Shown here: one piece after another, positions 1 to 7,189 of the stretch
Layout: each line of letters opens with the position of its first letter
How positions within the stretch are numbered: position 1 is the stretch's first letter
Origin: Deltaproteobacteria bacterium
GTDB lineage: Bacteria > Myxococcota > Myxococcia > Myxococcales > 40CM-4-68-19
Length of the DNA stretch: 12,540 nucleotides
Direction of reading: 5' to 3'
Assembly (NCBI GenBank): GCA_005879095.1
Contig: VBLM01000428.1
Coordinates: forward strand, 1-12,540
Notes under the pieces: model-generated
Seen by the model: only the letters and a program-made list of their open reading frames with translations
Databases searched by the model: none
What the model was told of the DNA's origin: nothing
Translations under genes and position numbers: made by a program

Positions 1-273
1 TTCACGGACCAGGCCGACCAGCGTCAGCGCATCGGCGGGCGGCTGGCCGCGCGATCGAACGACGATGCGAACGTCCGCGGGCTGCGCGTACGGGTACAGC
101 TCGCGCATCTTCCCGTCGAGAATGAAGCTGGCATACGCGTTCAACTTTTCCTGCAGCAGCCAGACCGACTTCGGCAGCAGCCACTCGCCTCGCTCGACGT
201 CGAGATAGAGCCGGAACTCGCGCTCGCCGCCGGTTTTCTGGATCTCGTCGATCTCGTCGATGGTGGCGAGCAC
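1..273 (-). CDS. Unidentified conserved-looking protein, N-terminal 91 residues (runs off the window)
   Basis: The reading frame is open from a GTG at 273 to the window edge. It begins MLATIDEIDEIQ and continues with a segment rich in Trp, Leu and Tyr (EWLLPKSVWLLQEKLNAYA, then ILDGKMRELYPYAQPADVRI). GTG 273 is chosen because an AAGGGG ribosome site lies at 283-288, nine bases upstream. The start is only four bases past the lpxI stop, so the gene is probably the next member of the lpx operon and translationally coupled to it. There is no signal peptide or membrane span in the visible part, so a cytoplasmic protein is likely. I do not recognise the family. The position would suit lpxB in many genomes, but the visible residues do not resemble the LpxB N-terminus. 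Confidence is good that it is a gene; no function is assigned. Confidence 0.7.
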   Translation of the reverse strand, partial: MLATIDEIDEIQKTGGEREFRLYLDVERGEWLLPKSVWLLQEKLNAYASFILDGKMRELYPYAQPADVRIVVRSRGQPPADALTLVGLVRE

Positions 274-277
274 GGCC

Positions 278-1066
278 TCAGACCCCTTCGACGGCGATAC
301 CGGTGCGGTCCGCTTTGTCCGCCATTTCAAGTTTGTCGAGGACCAGCGCGGCGCCGGCTTCGATGGCGAGCGCCGCGCAACCCACGGCGAGCATCGCCTC
401 GATCGTGCGCGGGCCGACGGCCGGGACGTCGAAGCGGTCGTCCTGCTGCGGCTTGCGCGCCTTGACCACGACTGCGCCTTTCGCCAAGCCGCCGCCGCGG
501 GTGATGCAGGCGTCGGTCCCTTCGACCGCTTCCACCGCGAGGACCACGCCGCGCTTGATCACCACCGTCTGACCGACGTCGGCAGTGCCGAGCGCGCGCG
601 CAACCGCGAGGCCCGCGGCGGCATCGGCGCGCTGCTCGTCGGACAACTTTCGGCGCCCGATCGGCCCCGGCGCCGCGACCAGGTCGGGCACGAACGGCAG
701 CGGCGAGACGATCCGCAGCCCTTCTTCCTCGAGCGCACCCGCGATCGCCCGCAACGCCGCGTCGTCGCCGAAGCTGCGCATCTTCGCCAGTGCCTTCAAA
801 GCGAGCCAGTCGGGACGGACGTCGAACAAGCGCGGCTTGCGGACCCCGCCGCAAAGCACGGCTTCGCCGGCGCCCGCGGCGCGCATGACCTCGACGATGC
901 GGCCGAGCTGGCCGAGCTTGATCCAGGCCGCCGCCTTCAAAGCCGGATCGGTCTCGCCCTCGTGCGCGACGGCGATCACCTCGCGCCCGGCGCGCGCCGC
1001 CGCTTCCGCGAACAACAGAGGCAACCGCCCGGAGCCTGCGATCAGGCCGATGGGCGGAACCCTCAC
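278..1066 (-). CDS. lpxI: UDP-2,3-diacylglucosamine pyrophosphatase LpxI
   Basis: LpxI hydrolyses UDP-2,3-diacylglucosamine to lipid X and UMP in the cytoplasm, the fourth step of lipid A synthesis. It replaces LpxH in many alpha- and delta-proteobacteria. The 262-residue product has the family's usual length. Visible landmarks are the N-terminal IGLIAGSGRLPLLFA, FGDDAALR (99-106), GQTVVIKRGVVLAVEAVEGTDA (165-186) and the C-terminal KPQQDDRFDVPAVG (205-218). The aspartate of the RFD element is probably the counterpart of the catalytic Asp described in Caulobacter LpxI (from memory). The start is GTG 1066, overlapping the lpxA stop in a GTGA arrangement, so translation is probably coupled to lpxA. 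No truncation or frameshift is seen. LpxI next to lpxA argues that this organism needs no LpxH. Confidence 0.95.
   Translation of the reverse strand: MRVPPIGLIAGSGRLPLLFAEAAARAGREVIAVAHEGETDPALKAAAWIKLGQLGRIVEVMRAAGAGEAVLCGGVRKPRLFDVRPDWLALKALAKMRSFGDDAALRAIAGALEEEGLRIVSPLPFVPDLVAAPGPIGRRKLSDEQRADAAAGLAVARALGTADVGQTVVIKRGVVLAVEAVEGTDACITRGGGLAKGAVVVKARKPQQDDRFDVPAVGPRTIEAMLAVGCAALAIEAGAALVLDKLEMADKADRTGIAVEGV
283..288 (-). promoter_or_regulatory. Ribosome binding site of the gene downstream of lpxI
   Basis: The minus strand reads AAGGGG here, nine bases before GTG 273 and inside the last codons of lpxI. It decides the GTG start of the partial gene, which has no ATG nearby in frame. Confidence 0.55.
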
Positions 1067-1833
1067 CGCGCGATGCCCCGCTCGGAATTCTCGAGGAACG
1101 CCACCAGGTGGTCGATCTCGTCGTGCCCGCCGTGCTCCGCGCGCACGTGCGCGATGGCCTCGCGGAATCCGAGCTTGCTCCGGTAGAGGATCTTGAATGC
1201 GTTCTTCACCCGCGCCTGCTGCTCGTCCTTGAAGTGGGCGCGGGTCAGGCCGACGGTGTTGATGCCGACCACTTCGGCGCGATCGCCCTGCACGGTGACG
1301 TACGGGGGGACGTCCTGCGTCACCATCGCGCCGCCGCTGACGAACGCCAGCCGGCCAATGCGGGTGAACTGGTGCACCGCCGAGAGCCCGCCGAAGATGA
1401 CGCGGTCCTCGACCACCACGTGGCCGGCCAGCGCGCAGGAGTTGGCGAGGATGCAGCCGTCAGCCAGCTGCACGTCGTGGGCGACGTGGCTGTTGGCCAT
1501 CAGCAGGCAGTGGTTCGCGATGCGGGTGACACCGCCGCCGCCCGCGGTCCCGATGTGCACGGTGGCGAACTCGCGGATGGTGTTGTGGTCGCCGATGACG
1601 AGCTTCGTCAGCTCGCCCGCGTACTTGAGATCCTGCGGAATCGCCCCGATGGCGGCGAACTGGAAGACGACGTTGTTCGAGCCCAGCGTGGTGTCGCCCT
1701 CGATCACGGCGTGCGGCCCCACCCGTGTGCGCGGACCGATCTTCACCTTGGGGCCGATCACCGCATACGGACCAACCTCGACGCTGGAGTCGAGCTCGGC
1801 GTGCTTGTCCACCACTGCGGTCGGATGAATCAT
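1063..1833 (-). CDS. lpxA: UDP-N-acetylglucosamine O-acyltransferase LpxA
   Basis: LpxA transfers a 3-hydroxyacyl chain from ACP to the 3-OH of UDP-GlcNAc, the first step of lipid A synthesis. The 256-residue protein has a left-handed beta-helix made of hexapeptide repeats over roughly residues 1-185, then an alpha-helical C-terminal domain. IGAIPQDLKY (62-71) and MANSHVAHD (112-120) are LpxA hallmarks; His119 aligns with the catalytic His125 of E. coli. His138 and His154 match E. coli His144 and His160. Gly167 aligns with E. coli Gly173, the acyl-length ruler, which suggests a long acyl chain. ATG 1833 shares one base with the fabZ stop (TGATG) and is preceded by an AGGAAGGA-like ribosome site. 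Family length and motifs are complete. Confidence 0.97.
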   Translation of the reverse strand: MIHPTAVVDKHAELDSSVEVGPYAVIGPKVKIGPRTRVGPHAVIEGDTTLGSNNVVFQFAAIGAIPQDLKYAGELTKLVIGDHNTIREFATVHIGTAGGGGVTRIANHCLLMANSHVAHDVQLADGCILANSCALAGHVVVEDRVIFGGLSAVHQFTRIGRLAFVSGGAMVTQDVPPYVTVQGDRAEVVGINTVGLTRAHFKDEQQARVKNAFKILYRSKLGFREAIAHVRAEHGGHDEIDHLVAFLENSERGIAR

Positions 1834-2267
1834 CAGTCCTTCCTGTCGGCGATCATCGCCATCATCTCGGCTTCGGCAGCGGTCTGGCCTTCCACTTTCG
1901 CCTCGCCCTTGAACCTCCAGATGGACCCCTTGACCCGGTCGATGGTCACGTACAGGTCGAGCCGGTCGCCGGGGGTCACCATCCGGCGGAACTTGACCCT
2001 GTCCATCGACATGAAGAGCACGATCTTTCTGGCGTCCCAGGGAGTGGTTTCGTAGGCGAGCAGGCCGCCGGTCTGGGCGAGGGCCTCGAGCTGCAGCACG
2101 CCCGGCATCACCGGCGCGCCGGGGAAATGGCCCTGGAAGAATTCTTCGTTGAAGGTGACGTTCTTGTAGGCGTGGATGCGCTCACCTTTGACCACCTCGA
2201 CGACGCGGTCGACGAGCAGGAACGGGTAGCGGTGCGGCAGCGCGGAGAGGATCTTCTGGATGTCCAT
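1833..2267 (-). CDS. fabZ: 3-hydroxyacyl-[acyl-carrier-protein] dehydratase FabZ
   Basis: FabZ dehydrates 3-hydroxyacyl-ACP in fatty acid elongation. It competes with LpxA and LpxD for the same hydroxyacyl-ACP pool, which explains its conserved position between them. The 144-residue hotdog-fold protein starts [20 protein letters not shown], a typical FabZ N-terminus. The catalytic pair is visible as His47 in [12 protein letters not shown] and Glu61 in [11 protein letters not shown]. The 14-residue spacing equals that of E. coli His54 and Glu68. The frame stays open further upstream, but ATG 2267 is chosen because it fits the family, shares a base with the lpxD stop (TGATG) and has a GGAG site eight bases upstream. 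Confidence 0.97.
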   Translation of the reverse strand: MDIQKILSALPHRYPFLLVDRVVEVVKGERIHAYKNVTFNEEFFQGHFPGAPVMPGVLQLEALAQTGGLLAYETTPWDARKIVLFMSMDRVKFRRMVTPGDRLDLYVTIDRVKGSIWRFKGEAKVEGQTAAEAEMMAMIADRKD

Positions 2268-3319
2268 CAGCGGCGCTCCAGTTCTTCGATGCGCTTCTCG
2301 AGCTTGCGCACCTGCTTCAGGAGATCGGCCAGTTTCGGCAGCGCGGCCGAGAGACGCAACCAGTCGCGGTGGTCGATGGCGGGCGAGCCGGAGACGGTTT
2401 CGCCATCGGCTAGATCGCGCGAGACGCCGCTCTGCGCGCCGACGCGCGCGCCGTCGCCGAGCTTCAAATGGCCGACGACGCCGACCTGGCCAGCCAGGAT
2501 CACGCCCTGACCGAGCTCGGTCGAACCGCTGATGCCGCACTGAGCTACCAGCAGGCTGAGGGGACCGACTTTCACGTTGTGCGCGACCTGCACCAGGTTG
2601 TCGATCTTGGTGCCGCGGCCGATGACGGTCTCGCCCAAAGTCGCTCTGTCGATGCAGGTGCAGGCGCCGACCTCGACATCGTCTTCGATGCGCACGATCC
2701 CCGCTTGGGGGACCTTGCGGTGCATCGGGCCTTGGCCGTCGCCTTCCAAATCCAAGGCGAAACCGAATCCGTCGCTGCCCACGACGCAATTCGGCTGTAA
2801 AATCACTCTGTTGCCGACGATGCAACTCTCGCGCACGACCGCGCCGGGCCAGAGCGTGCAGGCCTCGCCGATCTCGGCGCAGTCGAGCACGCGCGCGCCG
2901 GAATGGACGACCGTCCGCGCGCCGATCTTCGCGCTCGGCCCGACGTAGGCGCCGGCGGCGACGGCGGCGGTCGGATGGACCTGCGCGCTCTCGTCGACCA
3001 GCGCGCCCTCCTGTACGCCCGCTTCGAGGATCAGCTCGCGGAAAAAAAGCGCGCTCGCTTTGGCGAAGGCGACGTACGGCTGGACGGCGACGATGCGCGC
3101 CGCGGCGCTCGGCACGTGCTCCTGCGAGGCCTCGTCGACGATGACCGCAGCCGCCCGCGTTTCGGAAAGCGCTCTTCGGTAGCGTGGATTCGCGTAGAAC
3201 GCCACTTGCTCCGGCCCTGCCGACTCGAGCGGCGCGACTCCGGTCACGCGCCGCGCGCCGTCCCCGCGCAGCTCCGCGCCGATGCGGCCGGCGAGGTCCT
3301 GGAGCGACAGCTGCGTCAC
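2267..3319 (-). CDS. lpxD: UDP-3-O-(3-hydroxyacyl)glucosamine N-acyltransferase LpxD
   Basis: LpxD adds the second hydroxyacyl chain, N-linked, to UDP-3-O-acyl-glucosamine in the cytoplasm. The protein is 350 residues. Residues 1-100 form the uridine-binding N-terminal domain ([24 protein letters not shown]). Hexapeptide repeats of the beta-helix span about 105-315. SDGFGFA (182-188) and [12 protein letters not shown] (241-252) are signature segments; His247 corresponds to the catalytic His239 of E. coli. A C-terminal helix of about 24 residues is strongly coiled-coil ([16 protein letters not shown]). The start is GTG 3319, overlapping the skp stop as GTGA, which gives the expected family N-terminus. 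The same frame stays open far upstream through skp and bamA, but that part is a high-GC shadow. The product is intact. Confidence 0.96.
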   Translation of the reverse strand: MTQLSLQDLAGRIGAELRGDGARRVTGVAPLESAGPEQVAFYANPRYRRALSETRAAAVIVDEASQEHVPSAAARIVAVQPYVAFAKASALFFRELILEAGVQEGALVDESAQVHPTAAVAAGAYVGPSAKIGARTVVHSGARVLDCAEIGEACTLWPGAVVRESCIVGNRVILQPNCVVGSDGFGFALDLEGDGQGPMHRKVPQAGIVRIEDDVEVGACTCIDRATLGETVIGRGTKIDNLVQVAHNVKVGPLSLLVAQCGISGSTELGQGVILAGQVGVVGHLKLGDGARVGAQSGVSRDLADGETVSGSPAIDHRDWLRLSAALPKLADLLKQVRKLEKRIEELERR

Positions 3320-3885
3320 TTCTTGCCGGCGGGCTTCTTCTCGGGGGCGGCCTTCTTCTCGGGGGCCTTGCCGGCAGGCCCCGAGCCGAAGCGCTCGTTG
3401 TAGCGGCGCACGACCTCGTTGGTGACGTCGGAAGCGGCCGGCGCGTAGAGCAGCGCGGCCTTGTCGAGCACGAAGGAGAAATTCTCCTTGTCGGAGATCT
3501 CGGCCACCACCGCGAGCAGGCGCTTGGAGATGTTCTGCATCGCCTCCTGCTCTTTGCCCGTCAGCTCCTCCTGCATTTGGCCGGCCTCGTTCTGCGCCTC
3601 GATGAACGCTTTCTGCAGATCCTCCTGCCGCTTGCGCTTCTCCGGCTCGGAGAGGACCGGGGCCTGCTTGTCGTAGTCGGACTTCATCTTTTCCAGGTTG
3701 GCGCGCTTCTGGTCGAGGTTGGCGCGCTTCGTATCCAGCTCGGCCTTGAGCTTGGCACGGGCCTGCTTGCCTTCCTCGACTTCCTGAACGGCGCGCTGCA
3801 CGTCGACGTAACCGATCTTCGCGCCCTGCGCGGACGAAGCACGAGTCGCGAGCAACAAGGACAAAACCAGCAAGAGACGGCGCAT
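3316..3885 (-). CDS. skp: Periplasmic chaperone Skp/OmpH family
   Basis: Skp holds unfolded outer-membrane proteins in the periplasm and delivers them to the Bam complex. The 189-residue precursor has a signal peptide of about 20 residues ([20 protein letters not shown]). It is followed by the conserved beta-strand [14 protein letters not shown] and long charged helices (about 38-140), which in Skp form the tentacle arms. The end is a basic Lys-Pro-Ala tail (about 173-189) carrying two APEKK units, encoded by a direct repeat at 3334-3366. A GGAG site lies eight bases before ATG 3885. The gene sits 36 bases after bamA and overlaps lpxD by four bases. The tail is a lineage-specific extension compared with E. 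coli Skp. Family assignment is firm. Confidence 0.93.
   Translation of the reverse strand: MRRLLLVLSLLLATRASSAQGAKIGYVDVQRAVQEVEEGKQARAKLKAELDTKRANLDQKRANLEKMKSDYDKQAPVLSEPEKRKRQEDLQKAFIEAQNEAGQMQEELTGKEQEAMQNISKRLLAVVAEISDKENFSFVLDKAALLYAPAASDVTNEVVRRYNERFGSGPAGKAPEKKAAPEKKPAGKK
3334..3366. repeat. Short direct repeat encoding the APEKK tail of Skp
   Basis: CTTCTTCTCGGGGGC occurs at 3334-3348 and again at 3352-3366, with an 18-base period that matches six codons. It encodes the repeated APEKK unit in the basic tail of Skp. The in-frame period means slippage would lengthen or shorten the tail without breaking the protein. Confidence 0.8.
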
Positions 3886-3921
3886 CTGTTGTTCTCCAGA
3901 ACGGAAGTTGCGAACAATACC

Positions 3922-6360
3922 CTAGAAGAAGTTTCCGATGGTGAATTCGAAGAGATACGGGTCGTCGATCGGACGCCGTGTGAGCGGGAAGCCGGTTTCG
4001 AAGCGGAGCGGGCCGAGCGGGGAGAACCAGCGGATCCCGAGGCCGACGCTGTGGAAGAGACCGAGCGGGAGGTTGCCGTCGCGCTGGGAGCTCTTGAACC
4101 AATCCTCTTTCTCGGAATAGACGTTGCCCGCGTCGTAGAAGACGACGCCGCGCAGGCCGGCCGATTCGATGACCGGGAACTCGATCTCCCAGTTGCTGAT
4201 CAACTCCTTGTTGCCACCGACGGGGAAGTCGATCAGCGGCGCGTTCGGCTCGAGGCTGGTGGCGATGCGCTTGGTCGGGGAGATGCTGCGCAGCACGTAG
4301 CCGCGGATGGAGTTGATGCCGCCTTCGAAGAACTTCTCGCTGATGGCCACCGGGCGGTTCACCGAGTCGGTCGAGCGGATGTACCCGACCGAGAGGTTGA
4401 CCTTGAAGACGAGGCCGAAGATGAGCGGATGATAATACCGCTCGATCAGGCGGTAGCGCTGAAAGAGGTTCTCGCTGCCGAAGATCGACGCGGCGAACTC
4501 CGCCGAGGCCGACTCGAGGTGCCCGTTGGTCGGGAACAGGCGGTTGTCGCGCTTGTCGTTGTTGAACGAGAAGCGCACGCTCGAGGTGCGGCCCGAGGAG
4601 AACTGGTTGGCCAGCACGTCCTGCGAGCCGGTGGCGGCGATCACCGTCACCTGCTCCAGCGTCCAGGTGATGAAGGTGCGGAAGTCCTCGTACAACTCGT
4701 AGCCGGCGGTGGCGGCGCCGCCGTTGGCGCCCCGGTCGAAGCCGTTGAAGACCAGCTCGCTGCGGTAGAGATCGATCGACCCGGTCCACGGCGTGTCCCA
4801 GACGTACGGGTCGAGGTAGCTGAGCTGGAACAGCTGCCGGATGCTGGAGATCTGCAAGGACAGCGAGGCGGTGTGGCCGTAGCCGAAGAGGTTGTTCTGC
4901 GCCAGCTGCGCCTGGCCGAAGAAGGCCTCACCACCGGTGAAGCCGAAGCCGACCTGGAACGTTCCGGTCAGCTTCTCCTTGACCGAAACCTCGAGGACCA
5001 TCTTGTCGTCGGTCGAGCCGCGCTTCTGGTTGATCTCGACGCTGTCGAAGAAGCCGAGCGCGGTGACGCGCGCCTTGGAGAGCCGCATCCCGGTGCCGCT
5101 GTAGAGGTCGCCCTCGCTGACGCGCATCTCGCGGCGGATGACCTTGTCGCGCGTCTTCGAGTTTCCGACCAGCTCGATGCGCTCGATGGTGACCAGGTTG
5201 CCCTTCTGGAAGTTGTAGGTCAGGTCGACGGTCTTCTTCTCGGCGTCGACGGCGGTATCGGGCGTGACGTTGGCGTAGGCGTAGCCGCGGTCCTTGTAGA
5301 CGTCGAGCAGCCGGTTCATGTCGGTCTGCAGGCGCGACTTGGAGAAGCGCTCCCCGCTCCTCGTCGTCACCAGCGCCAGCAGCCGCTCGCGCGGCACCAA
5401 TAGATCTCCGCTGACGTCGATCTTGCCGACGTCGTACGGCTCGCCCTCGTCGATCGACATGGTGATGTAGATGAACCGTTTGTCGGGCGAGAGCTCGATG
5501 GCCGGCTTGCCGAACTTCACATAAATATACCCGATATCAAAATAGAGCCCCTGCAGCACGATCTCGTCGCGCTGGAAGGCCTCCTCGCGGTAGGTGCCGG
5601 CGCTGGAGAAGATGGAAAATGGCGAGCCCTCCTGGGTCAGCATCGCGGCCTTGAGGTCGTCGGCGGGGATGGCCTTGTTGCCGATGAAGCGGACCTCCTT
5701 GACCGTGACCTTGGCGTGCTCGTTGATCTGGAAGACGACCGCGACCTCGTTGTTGGGCAGCGGGTCGATCTTCGGGCTCACCTCGGCGAGGAAGAAACCC
5801 TTCTCGACGTACTTCTCCTGCATCTTCCTGGCCGACTTGCGCACCGCTTCCTGGTCGAGGATCTGGAACTGCTTGACCTCGATGGTGTCCTTGAGATCGT
5901 CCTTGGAGAGCTCGTCGTTGCCCTCCAGCTTGATCTCGTGGACCGCGGGCTTTTCGGCCACCAGCACGGTCAGGACGTAGTCGCTGATCGGCGGCTGGCC
6001 GGCCGAGACGTCGAGCTTGACGTCGCTGAAGTAGCCCATCCGCCAGACGGCGAGCAGGGTCGCCTTGATCTTTTCCTTGTCGTACCGGTCGCCGGCCTTG
6101 ATCGGGATCTGGGCGCGGATGGCGTCGGCCTCGACGCGGCGGTTGCCCTGCACGTTGACTTTCGAGATGGTACCCGATTCCGGCGCGGGCGCGGCGGCCT
6201 CCTCGGGCGTCTCTCCGGTCGGGACGCTCGGTGCTTCCGCGGGCTTGGCCGAGGCCGCTGCAGGCGCGGCAGGCGCGGCAGGCGGCGTTGCCGGCTGCGG
6301 CTGCGCGCGCGCGGCCGCTGCAAGGAGGCCCAGGGTCGCGAAAAGGAGTGCCGTCCGCAT
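3922..6360 (-). CDS. bamA: Outer membrane protein assembly factor BamA
   Basis: BamA is the Omp85 core of the Bam complex, which folds beta-barrel proteins into the outer membrane. The product is 812 residues, almost the same as E. coli. It has a signal peptide (about 1-19), a Pro/Ala-rich linker (about 21-62), five POTRA domains (roughly 64-137, 138-216, 217-306, 309-388 and 389-465) and a 16-strand barrel domain (about 466-812). The Omp85 motif is present in GGINSIRGY (680-688, Arg686). The C-terminus FEFTIGNFF ends in an aromatic residue, as a beta-signal should. An in-frame TAG lies eight codons before ATG 6360, so this is the first possible start; the ribosome site is weak. lolD, its usual upstream neighbour, is displaced by a plus-strand island, so bamA needs its own promoter in 6361-6777. 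Confidence 0.97.
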   Translation of the reverse strand: MRTALLFATLGLLAAAARAQPQPATPPAAPAAPAAASAKPAEAPSVPTGETPEEAAAPAPESGTISKVNVQGNRRVEADAIRAQIPIKAGDRYDKEKIKATLLAVWRMGYFSDVKLDVSAGQPPISDYVLTVLVAEKPAVHEIKLEGNDELSKDDLKDTIEVKQFQILDQEAVRKSARKMQEKYVEKGFFLAEVSPKIDPLPNNEVAVVFQINEHAKVTVKEVRFIGNKAIPADDLKAAMLTQEGSPFSIFSSAGTYREEAFQRDEIVLQGLYFDIGYIYVKFGKPAIELSPDKRFIYITMSIDEGEPYDVGKIDVSGDLLVPRERLLALVTTRSGERFSKSRLQTDMNRLLDVYKDRGYAYANVTPDTAVDAEKKTVDLTYNFQKGNLVTIERIELVGNSKTRDKVIRREMRVSEGDLYSGTGMRLSKARVTALGFFDSVEINQKRGSTDDKMVLEVSVKEKLTGTFQVGFGFTGGEAFFGQAQLAQNNLFGYGHTASLSLQISSIRQLFQLSYLDPYVWDTPWTGSIDLYRSELVFNGFDRGANGGAATAGYELYEDFRTFITWTLEQVTVIAATGSQDVLANQFSSGRTSSVRFSFNNDKRDNRLFPTNGHLESASAEFAASIFGSENLFQRYRLIERYYHPLIFGLVFKVNLSVGYIRSTDSVNRPVAISEKFFEGGINSIRGYVLRSISPTKRIATSLEPNAPLIDFPVGGNKELISNWEIEFPVIESAGLRGVVFYDAGNVYSEKEDWFKSSQRDGNLPLGLFHSVGLGIRWFSPLGPLRFETGFPLTRRPIDDPYLFEFTIGNFF

Positions 6361-6777
6361 GGTGCGAGGGCGCGGACCCTAACCGAATTCCCTCGGAGGG
6401 ACAACGGGAAAGGTCACCTCAGGAACAGGTCGAGCGCGTTGCCCGGAAGCGTTCCGGGCAACTTCTGAAGCAATAAATTCCCCGTCGGCCTGAGACGCAG
6501 GCGCCTTGGCGCAGTTCTCTTTCACTGCTCAGCGGCGCTAGCTGCGACGCTGAAGAGGTTGTTCCCGCGAACTCGTCCTGGGACAAGTTCGTTTTGCTTG
6601 ACAGCTTGCGCGGCCGATCGATCTAGCCGCTCGCGACTCTCTCCGAGGGGCGGCCGTATTCGCGCATGCACGACCGCACAGGGCGACGCCGTGTCGGGAC
6701 GTGCACGAGGCGACGATGCTCGCAGAAGAGCGTCAGCGCGCGGCTGCGGCCGTCGAAAATCGGGATGCTGCGGTTCG
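6361..6777. other. Intergenic region upstream of bamA
   Basis: No gene can be supported in these roughly 420 bases. On the minus strand the region must hold the bamA promoter, because everything further upstream is on the plus strand. I could not recognise a convincing sigma-70, sigma-54 or sigma-E element. It contains the perfect hairpin at 6438-6462, a small GCGCC-TT-GGCGC inverted repeat near 6501-6512 and a tandem GATCGATC at 6616-6623. The right half (about 6530-6777) may be the eroded 5' part of the HNH endonuclease remnant, but the reading frames there are too scrambled to show it. Confidence 0.5.
6438..6462. repeat. Perfect 11-bp inverted repeat (hairpin) in the bamA leader region
   Basis: GTTGCCCGGAA (6438-6448) and TTCCGGGCAAC (6452-6462) are exact reverse complements around a three-base loop. 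RNA from either strand would form a very stable hairpin. It lies 78 bases upstream of the bamA ATG. No T-run follows on either strand, so it is not a classical rho-independent terminator. It could be a leader structure, a protein-binding palindrome or a terminator of another type. Confidence 0.75.
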
Positions 6778-7085
6778 CATGAGGTCGTCGCCGCGCTCGC
6801 TCCGCGGCCGCCGCCTCCCGCTCGCGCCGTCGTGCCGGTCGCGGAGGACACTTTCAAGCTGCAGTTCGCCATCTCACGCGAGTTTCGCGACGAGATTTGC
6901 GAGGCGCAGGATCTGCTCCGTCATCGGATCCCGGACGGCGATATCGCGACAGTCTTTCGCACGACGTCAATGCCATTCGTCTTCTCTGCCGCGCTCACAA
7001 CCAGTACGCCGCGGACGCGCTCTATGGCCGCGCGTTCATGAATGCAGCTCGCGAACACGGGGTAAAACTGTGTCGGACTTCGTGA
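6778..7085 (+). pseudogene. HNH endonuclease remnant with the catalytic core deleted
   Basis: Two pieces of one protein family are readable in different frames. The first, 6778-6957, reads HEVVAALAPRPPPP, then AEDTFKLQFAISREF and CEAQDLLRHRIPDGDIATVF. The second, 6960-7085, reads HDVNAIRLLCRAHNQYAAD, then ALYGRAFMNAAREHG, and ends at TGA 7083-7085. In intact family members (a large HNH endonuclease group that I associate with myxobacteria) these parts flank about 100 residues that include the CxxC and D/H-H of the HNH domain. Here they are joined directly with a frame change at about 6957-6960, so the nuclease centre is gone. The N-terminal half, expected upstream, is not recognisable. The gene cannot make an active enzyme. 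Family identity comes from recognition, not a search. Confidence 0.75.
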
Positions 7086-7189
7086 GGGTCATCGTCGCGC
7101 GGTGCGCTGCGCAAGTTTTCCTCTGTCAAGTTTGCTGACCCTGCGGCAGAAAAATTCATGCCTCACTTTCCGCGTGCTACCGAAATCAC

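Noticed and set aside
260..1186. Plus-strand open frame opposite lpxI.
   Set aside because: It is a shadow of lpxI, and the composition shows no protein-like pattern.
3320..4789. Upstream extension of the lpxD frame through skp and bamA.
   Set aside because: Only codons from 3319 on match LpxD. The extension is an out-of-frame reading of bamA and skp.
3184..5403. A 739-codon open frame on the plus strand opposite skp and bamA.
   Set aside because: It is antisense to two firmly identified genes, has a composition typical of high-GC shadow frames (Asp, Val, Leu, Arg, Glu rich) and no recognisable domain.
6438..6475. The bamA-upstream hairpin as a rho-independent terminator.
   Set aside because: No T-run follows the stem on either strand. 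It is kept as a structure of unknown role.
6598..6627. Exact TTGACA box as a plus-strand sigma-70 promoter for the HNH remnant or dam.
   Set aside because: No acceptable -10 box lies 16-18 bases downstream (best match 3 of 6), and it is about 590 bases from dam.
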